Source: Dallia pectoralis | Taxonomy: Eukaryota; Chordata; Actinopteri; Esociformes; Umbridae | Assembly: GCA_029465975.1 (NCBI GenBank) | Contig: CM055743.1 | Span: 17,775,507-17,839,506 of the forward strand | Reading direction: 5' to 3' | DNA length: 64,000 nucleotides | In this document: piece by piece, positions 1 to 12,872 of the stretch | How the letters are laid out: each line of letters begins with the position of its first letter | Numbering within the stretch: the stretch's first letter is position 1 | The notes under the pieces: model-generated | What the model saw: only the letters and a program-made list of their open reading frames with translations | Databases searched by the model: none | Told to the model about the DNA's origin: nothing | Position numbers and translations under genes: made by a program

Positions 1-3000
1 AGGAACAATGGCGGAGATGGAGGCAGAAGACAAGTGAAGGCTAGCGGGGTGAAGTGTGAGGAGCACCTATTGAAGGAACCGGGCCGGGCGACCACAATGG
101 CGCGGTGACGACACACACACACACGTCCTAACCCCGTCTCGGCACACACACACACACACCCTCGAAAATCTGGTCAACATCAACCCACGTGCCCCTCCCC
201 ACAGGGGCCATCTGCCCCTGTGGCCCCCCCTCCCTCGCGCCCCCTTTCACTGTGGCTTCGGGGTGACTTTCCCATGCCACTGGATCACCCCGTCTCCTCT
301 CGAAGTTGACCCCGTCGACACGGCGGAGCTTCACCGATTTTCTACGTTTTTTGGGGGGGGCAAACAAACCCCAAAACCGTTGAGATTGACCTCTCCCTTT
401 CTCCCAGCTGTGGAGGTGGCGGAGAAGACAGAGTGAAACTTGGGCGGGAGTTGGGCGGGAGGAGCTCCCTGATCTTGAACTTCCTTGATCAGATGTTCCA
501 GCAGCTTCATGGAGATCTTCTGCACTTGTTCATCTGAACTATAGCAGAGCCTTTCTTCTCTTTTTCCCATCTGCAGAAGATACCCTCATTCTATTCTCCC
601 TGACCACCACTGAAATCATATCACACCAGTAACCCTTTTATAACACCTGAGAAGATTGGGGTCTCGGACTAGACTCGACTTTAACTGATCAGATCAACGA
701 TTTGCACAAAAACTTTATTTAGTCTCGTTTTATGACAATCCAGACAAATGGATTTGTCATCTTATCTGTCAAACCTAATCTACCTCTAGAAATTATGTTT
801 TCATATTTCGAATCTAAGAACCATGATATGGTTATGGATATGTTATGGATATGTTACATAACATTAGAGGATTTCAATCTCACATCCACATCGGCTAAAT
901 CTTTAACCACCATTTGAAATCCTAAAATAATTGTCACGAGTGGTGAGTAAGTGTACTGCACTGTCTGGTTTCGGGTGCACCCTTTCCTGGTTTGTGTTGG
1001 TTACAGCTGTTGGGGATTTGCAATCACTGGGCTATAAAGGGGATTGCTAGATGTCACTCGTTGCGCTTCATTGTTCTATGTCACACGTTGTTGGTAGGTG
1101 AGTGTTTGTTTATGTGGATTCGTCGCTGTGTTGGGTTTTGTAGTTGTCGCTTTATGTAAGCGCACTTTTGTTTCTCACAGTGTCTATTTAGTTCCACCGT
1201 TTGTTGTCGTGCTTGTTTTATTTAATAAACTACACGAATTGGAATTATCAAGCTCTGCAATTGGCTTCAACCGCACTACACCACCCTGGTTCGTGACAAT
1301 AATTCCAAGTTCATCTACTGGGAGGACTAATTTGTGTCTGAGGAAACGATCACGTTTTAAGATATATATGTCATGCTGTGATGCTTTATCCAACGGCACA
1401 TGTGAAAAGTATATGGAGCAATGATTGCTTACAATGAACTGATATCAATTACAGCTTTATATGGTGATGTGGTTCCTAACCCCAACTAGGGCGAATACGA
1501 CCATAGGTAGATTTCATAACCGTATGGACTGACTGTAACTTCCTTTGTACCGTATACAGACACATTTTCTTTTTCAGACACTGATGTCAGATCCAAAAAA
1601 ACTGTTCTCTTGCGATCGAACGTGTATAGAAAATGTACCAGTGACCTGACGGTGGAACGAAGTTGCGAAACGACCCGAGCAAATCAGAGCAGACCTTCAA
1701 ATGAAATCCTCTCAAACGTGGCCCGGTCGGCTAAGTCGACAACCGCGACCAGACGTCGTTTAAAAAAGCATCGCAGAACTATAAGCCCCGATTTACAGCG
1801 GGCCTTTTCTCCTCAGATCTCCCGTTAAAGGTTCGAACTTCACCGTGTAGCACTGCCCCTAGCGCGATGAGCTCACTCGCCGCTAGCAGATGTAGCGGGG
1901 GGGTGGGGTATTCTTCAGCTCAGCTGGCTACTGCCCCTACACCACCTTCACTACTCGCTGACCCCCCCCCAATGCTAATGAAAAACAGGGGTCCCTGGGG
2001 GTGTGGCCACATGCTGTCGCCACGGTCACGGAACACATGGCGCTGCGAAGGCCATTATAGCCCAACGTCAATAAACAAGATGACGAGGACGAAAGGTGCT
2101 ACGGGGTTTTGAACGAAAGGGTGAAAAATACACAAGGCGTCGTGGTGCTGCTTAGTTATAAGCAGGTTATACTTGGTCTCCTCAGAGCTCCTGGGTGTTT
2201 TTGACAGGCACCTGTGTGAAATTGATAGAAGTGAAGTACTGCTGGCAGATGGTGCACGAACTGGGTACACAGCGGAACAAATCCCACAAACTGATAAATG
2301 AAGACGTGACTTTGCAGAGGAGGACGTCTCTTTTCTAAGGCTGAATTGACCCGGCTGATGTATGAATGGGCCCATGGTGGCATTTTTACACTTTAAGTTC
2401 TCAGTGGTTCAGAGGAACACGACACACCACACATAGCTAACATATTGCCGTGTTAAAGACCTTCAGAAGAAATGGGGCTCTCCAATTTCCAAAGTTCAGC
2501 TCAAAATGGCAGGTTAGACCAAAACAGTGTGGTCTAGCTGCCATAAACTTATCCAGCTAACATAACCTCATCTCAATAACCCGGCTGCATTTGCCATCGC
2601 ATCTACGACAAAGAGATCGATCAAAGGTCCCCTTCTTTTGTGTCGCCGTTAAACGCATTTCGGGCCATAATCCGGGTGGTGTGAGATATTCACGTCCGTG
2701 ACACGATTGCACTGCGGCCGTCACATACTGCCAGTTAGTGACGAGGCAACCGAATGCTAGATTAAGGACTTTGAAGTTCGTTCACATGTGCTATCTGTAG
2801 GACAGCCAGAGTCGATCCGGCTATGGTAATCACTGGACCCGGGCCGGTTCTTGTGAACGTGTGATGAAGTGCTCAGGTTAGCGGATGAATTACATTTCCA
2901 TTTCGGGGGCATTGTTCTGCCGGGTCTGGAGCAGCAGGCCGTCTAACCTCCCTACCGCCCACACACCCCCCACCCTAAAGGCTGTGACCCTAACCTCTCA

Positions 3001-3360
3001 GGGGTCATGGGAGAGTTGGAGGAGAGTGGATGGAAGAGGTTGTGAGGGATGAAGGGGACAGCTTGTGTCCGGCCAATGCCACCCCCTCCACCCCCCCACA
3101 GTTACCATTGTTACCCAGGTCGTCAACCCGTGAACTTGGCAGGCTTTTGTGCCTGATCCCAGGGAGCTCCTCAGCCAACCAGCCACCAGCCCCCAAATAG
3201 ACGGAGAGAGTGAAAGGGGGTCCGGAGCGCCCGGGAAAAGGCAAACATACACAAATCCCCTCATTGATTATGTTATGCCCCCCCCCCCGCCTCTATGCCT
3301 GGACTGTGACAGAAGAGCGAGTGTGTTAAAACTGGGCCCTGGGCCGTTCTTGAAAAGTGT
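1..3360. other. Intergenic or intronic sequence, no recognised gene
   Basis: No reading frame here resembles a protein family I know. Short CA runs lie at about 111-160. The rest is mixed unique-looking sequence with GC-rich patches around 180-460 and 1860-2040. Open frames are short and lack convincing splice context, apart from the weak minus-strand candidate at 331-570 listed separately. Confidence 0.6.
331..570 (-). CDS. Possible unidentified coding exon
   Basis: A minus-strand frame of 79 codons opens with Met directly after a CTGCAG that could be a splice acceptor. Its first half is rich in Glu, Gln, Lys and Leu, compatible with an amphipathic helix (pattern around ISMKLLEHLIKEVQDQ). 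The second half is Pro/Ser-rich. I recognise no family and no partner exon. Chance openness cannot be excluded; it is listed because the composition is more protein-like than that of neighbouring frames. Confidence 0.15.
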   Translation of the reverse strand: MGKREERLCYSSDEQVQKISMKLLEHLIKEVQDQGAPPAQLPPKFHSVFSATSTAGRKGEVNLNGFGVCLPPPKNVENR

Positions 3361-3630
3361 TTTAGGCTCTATTGGGCTCTATTGGACTCTTTTGGGCTCT
3401 ATTGGGCTCTATTGGACTCGAATGGGCTCTATTGGGCTCTTTTGGGCTCTATTGGGCTCTATTGGACTCTATTGGGCTCTATTTGGCTCTATTGGGCTCT
3501 ATTGGGCTCTATTGGACTCTGTTGGACTCTATTGGGCTCTATTGGACTCTATTGGACTCTATTGGGCTCTATTGGACTCTATTGGACTCTATTGGGCTCT
3601 ATTGGGCTCTATTGGACTAAATTGGATTCT
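3361..3630 (+). repeat. 10-bp minisatellite, 27 units
   Basis: Twenty-seven consecutive 10-bp units of the type GGCTCTATTG run without any length change. A G/A switch at one position (GGGCTC versus GGACTC) is the main variant. Because 10 is not a multiple of 3, all three plus-strand frames stay open and each encodes the same ten-residue repeat; this is a by-product of the repeat and not evidence of a protein. Confidence 0.95.
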
Positions 3631-6600
3631 ATTTAATGGCCTTGTATGGGTGCCTCTGATAAACTATATTTACGGGGCTCTTGCGTTGCAGTAAATTGTC
3701 GGGCGAATAAACAATCTTATTAAATAATACCCAGTATACAATTTACAGTCATATTTCTCTTCCGTAACAAACTGGCTTTAACAATTTAAAATATGGCATC
3801 TATAACCACATATAATTTGCCTTGTTGTGCAATTAGAAGTCTTACTCTTATGTTATGTTAAAGTAGAAGAAAAGTATGTGTGACAACTAACACATTTGCC
3901 TATTAACACTTTCCTTTGCCCACTTCTTTCAAGCACCGTCAATTATCATTTTAATTCGTGCAGCCCAGGGGCTTCAGAAATGTGAGAAAAGTCATCGAAA
4001 CTCCACCCCCGCTTCTCCCCATCCGAAAAGTAAACCGGGGCCTTTGTGCCGGATTACAAATGTATGCCCTGCACCTCCTCCTTCTCCCCCGTTAGATCCA
4101 TTACAGCGGCGGGGGAGCTGCGGGTAAACAATGGCTGAATGAGGGGCTGGGGGGGAGGAATCCCAGAGAAACGGGGTGTGTAAAATGGGAATCTCTGGGC
4201 GGCATAAACCCGGAGCCCCAGGGCTAGCCCCTTTATCTCACTAATGGGAGTTAAACTCTCTCCCTCGCTCCCAGCTCACGGGCCCTGCTTAATGGTTATG
4301 CAAACATGCTATTCTAGCCGGCTAGCGGCCTGCAACGCACCCCCCCAACCCCCCCAAAGCCACCCAGGTCTTTTGTTTAAGGATTGATAGTCATTAGCTT
4401 GCATATGCCAAGTTCAAAGTGGCACAAACACGACGGCACTGTTGTTTCCTACGGAGAGCGTGACGGCGAGCATGTGCCAAGCGTGTTTTTTACACCTCCC
4501 TCGGAGACGCCAACAAGGGGGTAATTAACCCGAGTCCGCATGCAAGTTCCTGCGCTGCTGCTCATTGTCATGCACGGCCAATCAAATCAGTCAGTCCACC
4601 CGTTAATTTGGGGTGAAAATAATGAATCAGTGTCGTTCTTACTTCTCCAGTTCTAACTGGACCTTCTTAGTCGTCGCCTTGACTTAACGCCTGATAACCA
4701 TCACACATTTATTGGATGGCTAACTATGTATGTTCATAACCAAAGAGTTCGGGCTCAGTTTGAAACATCTCAGCTGTACCTCATCCAAAATAGCCAGAAG
4801 GACTTCCGTCCTATCTATCGATCCTCGGGAGGTCCCAAGAGTACAACAAGGTGCAACGGCCATTTCAAATGGAGATGGACAAACGCAGCGGCTAAAAGAA
4901 CCTGGCCAAATTTCAGAACCCTCTGGACTGCTGTCTGGATCAATAGGCAATAATCTCTCAATGCGATGGGAGGGAGACTTGATTGCTTGGCCCTCATTTT
5001 ATATCACCTCTGCGTGGGCCAGCAGAAGGGGACTCGCCCACTTCCTGGTATTAAAGAAATCTCATTAGACAGAGGCATTCTGGGCCATGATAACTCCTCC
5101 TAGGAAATATCCAGAACCCATAATAGATCCATCTACTGCTGTGTTATTGTCTACACGTCATAGATCCACTTTTTCCCGTTCTAAAAGTTCATCTTCGAGT
5201 TTGCCACATTACCTGGCATCGCTATGACAACACGGATGGCATTGAAATGCATGGCCACTGGGTTCCCGTCATCCTCCCGTTGAGTGTCAGCTAGAAGTGG
5301 GGCTAAAGACACTCACGTCAATGGCATCGGAGCCGCTGCTGGCCACCTGGTTAAAACAGTTCCCGAATCGACGCTCTGTCGTGGCAGTCGTTTCAGTGGA
5401 CATTCAAGAGATCAGTGTGCTGCTTCTACATGTGTCCGACATAATAGTCAAACACACACACACACACACACACTGTGTGACAAGCAGCCCACCGCTGTTT
5501 CTGGGTCAGATTTCCCTACCGGTCGCCCTGGATGCGATGGGTTTTGGGTGGTCCTATGGCCCAGAGATCCATGCTGTGATCGGCCTGTCACGTCAGGCCC
5601 ATAATTGTACTTTCAACAGGGGAGATCTGCCGGGTATTACCATAAGCTATAGGAGGATAGAGACGTCGCCCTCCTTCATTCACGCCGGACAGAGGGATGA
5701 AACAGTGGCCCAGCAACAGGGCTATTGTCCCCATGTGGATCTAACCCCCAGTGTGTCTATCTGGATCTAGTGGGGGTCCTGTGCTCCTATCTCTGGATGG
5801 TGTGTGTCTGTGTGTGTGTGTGTGGAGGACATGGTCACAGGCAACTTTGTGGCGTGGAGGGCTTCACATTGATGGAAACTCACACAGACACACACACACA
5901 CATCATTCAAAAGGCGAATGTGTCGTTCGGATGTCACCGGAACGTCAGGAGGTTGTGTCGCGGTCCCCCACGTGTCCTCAGGAGCTCCCCTGTTTGCTGG
6001 CACACAGCCTTAGTGAGTTGTCAGTCTGGGGAGGACTCGTAATGATGGCAGCTCCGGGTGTTTAAGAGATCGGTGTGGAGAATCAGGTCACTACTGGAAC
6101 CGATTTAGGCTCCTAGCCGTGTCCTTTGCATTTCTACCCCCCCCACCCCCTCAATACCAACTGCTCCATTGACCCAGGAGGGAGCCCCTAAAGGTTACGT
6201 CCCACCCACCCTATAGGTCACAACAGCTCCCTGCTCGTCTGAAAAAAGTAACCAGTCTGTCCCTCGACCCCCATGTCCAGTCCAGCCCCCCTCCACCTTC
6301 TGGTCGGCAGCGTCATCAATCTATTGTTTGGCTGGATTTGATTAGAACTGGGCCCATCAGTCCGGAACATTCCTAATCATTTGAATATTCATATTACCAC
6401 AGAAATCCTAGATTTGTCATATGAACTTGGTAAAGGACGTTGTGCGTAACACTTTTTAAAGACTTTGGGTACGGTTCTACGCAGAAGTAAATTTCCTTTT
6501 ATTTAGTTTTGGAGATATATTTTAAGGTTAAGGGGTGTTCTGGAAAGGGATTTTTTAGACAAAACTAAATTACATAATATATGACTATCCCTGTGCTTGT

Positions 6601-8545
6601 CTACTTACTGAATATTAATTTATTTAATCTAACAAACTGCCTCTTTAAGTTGAACTCTGCAATAGATGGGCTAATTATTTTTAGACTAATAACTAAAAAT
6701 ATATGGTTGTATCCCTGTAGTTATAACATACTGACCCAAATACAAATAAGGGACGCTTGTTATAATGGGAGACACTTCTGAATTTAATTAATTAATTAAG
6801 GATCTTATTTGCATGTGCTATTATTATCCAATTTATAAACGGACAAGCTCCCAAATCATTTAGAGTTCCCTTTATTGTGTTAATCACATCAGCTTGTGGG
6901 TAATGACCTCACACTATGCTCCACACATGTTTATGCCAACAGCATAATTATTCAACCCTAATTAACAACAGTGTTTTCCAATGGGGGGTGTAATAAAGAG
7001 AACACTCCTCAATTTAATATATTCATATCGAATCTTAGTCGCAATTTTTTTCATGGAGATCAAAGGACACGGATATGGATAAGTTGTACTTATTAGCTAC
7101 TTTAAATTGTTCTCATACGTATGCATGCACATTGATATTGGATTTGCTGGGTTAAGATGTTTTCATGAAATGCATTTAGTTTGGCATTCCGGTTTCTTTC
7201 GTTATTAGGACAAATAATGTTTAAAACTATACTCAACATTGATCAACATAATTTCATTTCAGTGAATTCCAATTCCAATGGCATTTATCCTCAATGGTTT
7301 TCCATAAGATACATTATGATGGAATGCTGATTTTCTTCTGATTTACCTATAATTTTATAGGAACTCCAATGTCATAATGAAAACTGCAAAACTTAGTTCC
7401 ACTTGAACTTGAGGGCTTTTGGTCTGCACTATATAGACTATTCCAAGTTCCAAAACTGCCAGAGCTCACATACTATATTACACATTATGATTCTTTTTTT
7501 TTTACTGTCGATATTATTCATAGACATTCAATGAACAACATATTATCGATACATGTGATTAATGGCAGATTAAAGTCGATCAATGATTACAGCCATCTTG
7601 ATTATACTCATAATTATTGAATTCGTTCATCACCTGAATCTTAAATACAGAAAAGAAACAATTGGAAGGAAATAAAGAGTGATACAAGATATTTCTAGTA
7701 ATGAATTTAAATTTGCTTTGCCAGAGATGTTAAACGAGATAAACTCAAACTGCCGCGCTACAGGAAAAAAAGAACACATTCAAAACACAAAAGTATTCAA
7801 TTGGAAATATGCAGCTTTATGAATGGGCTTTACTAACAAATACACAGGCAGAAGAATATGCCAGCCAACAAGCAATAGATGTCCAGTCCACCAACACATC
7901 AGCAACTAACACATTTTAGGGCATGAATGTGTAAAATAAAAGCCTATTTGATTAAAATGTTTTACAAAACATGGCATACTTACTGAAATTGATCAAAACC
8001 ACCAAACAGGCGAGCAGAGTCCTTGGTTGGTTCATTTTCCACTTCTTATAAATCTATTTCAATCTTCCCAAAATATGATTTTCTGTAACCCAAAAACAGT
8101 CCTTAAAGATGATATTCCAGTTGATATGTGCCAAAAGTGTCTTCTTTGGAAAAGCTCACATATGAAAAAATTAACTTTTATGAACACATTTTAGATGTTC
8201 TCTGGCACCTCATGTCCAGCGTATTTCCAGATGCCTACTGGTCAGGTCCAAAGCTACTTCCAGTCTGGTGTTTGTGCCATTCAGGACCTGCGGACGGACA
8301 GCGGACATTAGGTATTCAGATTTATTGTTTCCCCACTCACACCCGCGGTCCCTGAATGGACATTGATACAACAGTTTCCCAGACCGCTGGCAGGTTGGTC
8401 TCAGATGAACCAATCACAGGCCGGGGGGTATCCGAGGAGGAGGTGGGGTATCTGAGGAGGAGCTGCGGTGAGTCTGGGAGGCGTGACTGATATTAATCTG
8501 AATGAAGCCTCCGTCACTTCTCTGCTCCGCTGCTCTCTGGCTGGA
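3631..8545. other. Gene-free region with candidate conserved non-coding sequence
   Basis: No exon recognised. Microsatellites: CA at about 5450-5472, TG at about 5802-5822, CA at about 5880-5902. From roughly 3960 to 4660 the sequence is complex and non-repetitive, with motifs such as ATGCAAA and TTATCT, as expected of vertebrate regulatory DNA, but conservation cannot be judged from one sequence. 6400-8100 is AT-rich and featureless. Confidence 0.5.
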
Positions 8546-8628
8546 TGTCACACACGCACGTGCACACACACGCACACACGCACTCACACGCACACGCTCA
8601 CACACACTCACACACACTCACACACACT

Positions 8629-8660
<32 letters not shown>

Positions 8661-8778
8661 CACACACACGCACACTCACACCCACACACCCACACACACG
8701 CACACACGCACACGCACACTCACGCGCACACACACGCACACGCACACTCACACGCACACACACACACGCTCACACACA

Positions 8779-8826
<48 letters not shown>

Positions 8827-8850
8827 CACACTCACACACACACTCACACT

Positions 8851-8881
<31 letters not shown>

Positions 8882-8883
8882 AC

Positions 8884-8914
<31 letters not shown>

Positions 8915-8930
8915 CTCACATAACAGAATT
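8546..8930 (+). repeat. CA-rich microsatellite / low-complexity block
   Basis: About 385 bp of (CA)n interrupted by CACT, CACG and CACC variants. All frames are open and read as Thr/His or Cys/Val repeats; none is a gene. Confidence 0.95.
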
Positions 8931-11220
8931 GCCACAGACAGCAGGCACAACTACGCACCATTGTAGATGTTTTCCCCTTCCTAACACATTGTAAAGTCAA
9001 GTCAAGAAAGGTCATGGTTAGTTGACATTTTTTTAGTGGCAAGAGGCTTTGGGTTAGTTACAGTTTTTTTTATTTGCTTTGGTACTATTCACAAGTATGT
9101 GGTAAAACCTCACAACTGTTAGTACAAAACTCAAAGAAGATCATCAAAAAGTCTGTTTTTTCAAACATGTAATCACATTTTCAATTGACTAAGTACAATG
9201 CACAAAATCAAAGAAATACCCTTCATATGAAGTTATTGTCTTTCACAATGCAATGCTCACAATACTTTTGAAATGCTTCTCATCTCATTTGCGTAAATAC
9301 ATTTGACCAACACTGAATCCAACTGATCTTAATGGTTAATCACTGAACCGTTTGGTAAACCTATATATTTTAGTTTCAGCAATAAACAGTATCGATTTTG
9401 AGAACTACAGAAATAAAATGTGTTTTGTACAAACGTATAAATTAACCACACATGATGAATACTCGTTATTGCTAATTGATTTCACTGAAATGAGATGTGG
9501 ATAAGAATCTATGGCCAAATGCTCAAGACAGGCTTGATCCAAATTACATGCAATGTAATGTGTGCACTACTGTAAATGTTATGTTTTGTTCTCATTTAGT
9601 TACATACGTAATAGAAATTATACCTATGTTACAATTATATCTGAAAAATACGTAAAAATTTATTTGCCCAAATGATTGTAGAGGATGTCTTCATTGATCC
9701 TTCACTTGATTACACATAGGATGGATATTTTGGAAATTATAGATTATGTAAATGTAAGTTATGTAATGTGTAGTGTGTCTCGCCTAATGTGAAACAGTGT
9801 AATCTTTCTTTTACAGTATAGTACTGTGGCATATTAATTTCAGCACTTCTAAGGCCCATTTGAAACATGTATCTTGCATTGTTTGCTGTTGGATGAACTG
9901 AATGTTAAAAGTACTAAACTGAAATAAGATCATACTGTTGTGTTTCGGTGATTAAACCAAATGTTCCCATTACATATTACAATAATCTGGTGTTTGAAAC
10001 AATGATTATGTGGACTGAAAGCATTGAATCAGGTTTTGAAAGAATGACTAGCTGCGTTACAAGTGTGATCAGTTTGGATCTTTGTACTAAGAGTTTTGAA
10101 AATGTACACCTTACTTGTGAAAATAGTACCAAAGCGAATAAAAAAAACTGTAACACTTTTTTAAAGTTTCACTAAAATTTGAGACACATTTGAGAGGCAC
10201 ATTTGAGCTTTTTGGCTATTTTTCTTTAGAATATTTAAAACTTTAACTGAGGGAGCAGACACCCCCTCGTGGACCCGGGCCTGATAACGGTCTAGTTGAC
10301 CGGTATCTTGTGACCTGTGGATAAAAGTCCCTGTTACAAAAAACTGTCACATGATTAAATGTGAGATGTGATCAGTTGGATTTTTCCTGATTGAATATTC
10401 GGGATTCACCATTGATTCATCCAACGCTGTGCTCAGATCTGTGCCTATAGAGACAGCGGTTCCCTGTCCACCTCCACCTTTTATCCCTCTTTTGATTGTT
10501 CTCAATATCTAAAAATATAAAAATAGCAAATAAATGTGACTATTGAACATTACATGTGGTACCCAGGGTTACAAATTTGCTTTATCGTATTCAGAGATTT
10601 TTAAAATCACCATTGTGTGCAAACGTTGGTGGTAGGTAGATTGCAGTAGTACATTAGGCCAGGAAAGGTTTCACTGATTGACAATTTCTTGAACCTCAAA
10701 AGGTTCTGCTATTCTCTGTTAATTGAAAGTGCAGTACACATTAACAGAGGAAAGTGCAATGAGACAATAGACTATAATCGTTTTTTTACCCCATCACCGG
10801 GCAATTGCGTACATCACAAATGAGCCAAGCCTATTAATGATTTAAAGTTGGCCTGAGTGGGAGTGGCTTTATAATCTATGCGAATCAATGCAATTACCAG
10901 TCATTTTAGGGGTATTGACTAGTCCAGTGGTCTAAGCTGCTGCCTACGGTACATAAAGTATGTACAGCTGTAGCATACGTTTGAACCAGGAGCTCAGTTC
11001 AAGTAGTGACACATACAGAACAAAAATGATATTTTCACATTAAATTGACTTAACTGCAGTTCTTAACAGCAATCACTTCTCATCAAGAAGGTAAAGATTA
11101 TTAATAATAGAGAATATTCAAGTCACTGGTTGCTTTGAAAATTCAGTTACGTCTCTTAAATCGGATTCTACCAGCGCAACACTTCATTTAAGGTCAGAGT
11201 TTACGCACTGAGCAATGTAT
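8931..11220. other. AT-rich sequence, no gene seen
   Basis: AT-rich, with many stop codons in every frame. I see no exon, structural RNA or recognisable transposon. Confidence 0.55.
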
Positions 11221-12000
11221 ATTACTGTATATTACTGTATATTACTGTAAATTACTGTAAATTACTGTATATTACTGTATATTACTGTAAATTACTGTAC
11301 ATTACTGTAAATTACTGTAAATTACTGTATATTACTGTATATTACTGTAAATTACTGTAAATTACTGTATATTACTGTATATTACTGTAAATTACTGTAA
11401 ATTACTGTAAACTACTGTATATTACTGTAAATTACTGTATATTACTGTATATTACTGTAAATTACTGTAAAATATTGTAAAATACTGTAAATTACTGTAT
11501 ATTACTGTAAATTACTGTATATTACTGTATATTACTGTATATTACAGTAAATTACTGTAAATTACTGTAAATAACTGTAAATTACTGTATATTACTGTAA
11601 ATTACTGTAAATTACTGTATATTATTGTATATTACTGTATATTACTGTAAATTACTGTAAAATACTGTATATTACTGTATATTACTGTATATTACTGTAT
11701 ATTACAGTAAATTACTGTATATTACTGTATATTACTGTATATTACTGTAAATTACTGTAAAATACTGTATATTACTGTAAATTACTGTATATTACTGTAA
11801 ATTACTGTATATTACTGTATATTACTGTATATTACTGTAAATTACTGTATATTACTGTATATTACTGTATATTACTGTAAATTACTGTAAATTACTGTAT
11901 ATTACTGTAAATTACTGTAAATTACTGTAAAATACTGTATATTACTGTATATTACTGTATATTACTGTAAATTACTGTATATTATTGTATATTACTGCAC
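11221..12000 (+). repeat. 10-bp AT-rich satellite, 78 units in perfect register
   Basis: Seventy-eight successive 10-bp units of ATTACTGTAA or ATTACTGTAT, with no insertion or deletion across 780 bp; only base substitutions occur. The last base alternates A/T in higher-order patterns (near the left end often two T units then two A units, a 40-bp super-period). A few units carry AATACTG, ATTACAG or ATTATTG variants that recur in the same context, so blocks have been copied as groups. Confidence 0.97.
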
Positions 12001-12784
12001 AATTCAAGAGAAAAGCTATTATGCTCATTCCCTTCTATCCATACGTGCCTGTTACAGTGGGAAGCCTTTTGGAATTTGGAGATGTTTTCACAAAAAGGGC
12101 CACAACCGTGAGCCTCGTCTCAGCACCACAGGATCTTGCCATTGACTATTTGACCTGTGGGGGGGGTAATACCAACCTGAGCATCAATGCATTTCAGTGT
12201 GGGACACCTCTGGACGCACGCTGTGCACACATTGTGACAGGGACAACTATAAACCGACGCGGGTCGATTGCCTCTCATCGACCCAACGGGCACAATGAAA
12301 ACAGGCCAAAAAATGGACAGTGACATTTCACTGGCAGAGTTTTAATGGAGGTAGACTCAACAAGATGGGTATTGATGTGCGGCCAAGACCTCACAGCACA
12401 GCGTTACCCGCATGGCCTCTCCGCCAGAGTTATGGAAAAGTTGCATGATGGCACAAGCCCTATACCAACATTAAAATGCAAATGTTTGATGGTGGCATTT
12501 ACTTATAAGTGATATGCTTGGTAACACCTAGTTCACTAGATGTGCATGCTGGTTTTGATGGAAACAAATCAGGAAAATAAGTCACATTGTGGAATTGTTG
12601 GACCAATATAACACTTTTTTTGCGATTATTCTACCAATCGAGCTACTGAAAGAACCGACTTATAACAGAATATAATAACAATAATAACAGATGAACCAAC
12701 CCGCCGAGTCGCTAGGTGGCGCAAGTGGATATGACCTAAACCAGTTGTCTCCCTGACGACGATTGCTGACGCCTCTCCGGGCTG
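12001..12784. other. Unique-looking sequence upstream of the LINE, no gene recognised
   Basis: A plus-strand frame runs from the satellite to about 12323, but its protein resembles nothing I know and begins inside the repeat. If the LINE insertion reading is right, the final stretch (about 12600-12784) is the original upstream flank of the ssr2 promoter. Confidence 0.4.
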
Positions 12785-12806
12785 GAATATACTGCGCATG
12801 CGCGTT
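12785..12806 (+). repeat. Left target-site duplication of the I-type LINE; contains NRF1-type motif
   Basis: These 22 bases recur at 18012-18033, immediately after the element's A-rich tail, with one mismatch. The copy contains TGCGCATGCGC, a perfect match to the known NRF1-binding consensus. Its position just outside the 5' end of the LINE fits a target-site duplication. Confidence 0.8.
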
Positions 12807-12872
12807 GAATATACTGAGCGAGGGTTTCTGGACTGCTCGGAGGAGGCAGCTGGTTGTTTTTTGATTGGCTGA

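Noticed and set aside
5284..6065. Overlapping plus-strand frames up to 157 codons
   Set aside because: They pass through CA/TG microsatellites, and no frame resembles a protein family; chance openness is likelier.
8468..9042. Several 90-154 codon frames in the CA block
   Set aside because: They are translations of (CA)n and encode only Thr/His or Cys/Val repeats.
11221..12000. CRISPR-like array of short direct repeats
   Set aside because: Contiguous tandem repeats without spacers in a eukaryotic genome; a satellite, not CRISPR. The same holds for 20640-21050 and 60941-61814.
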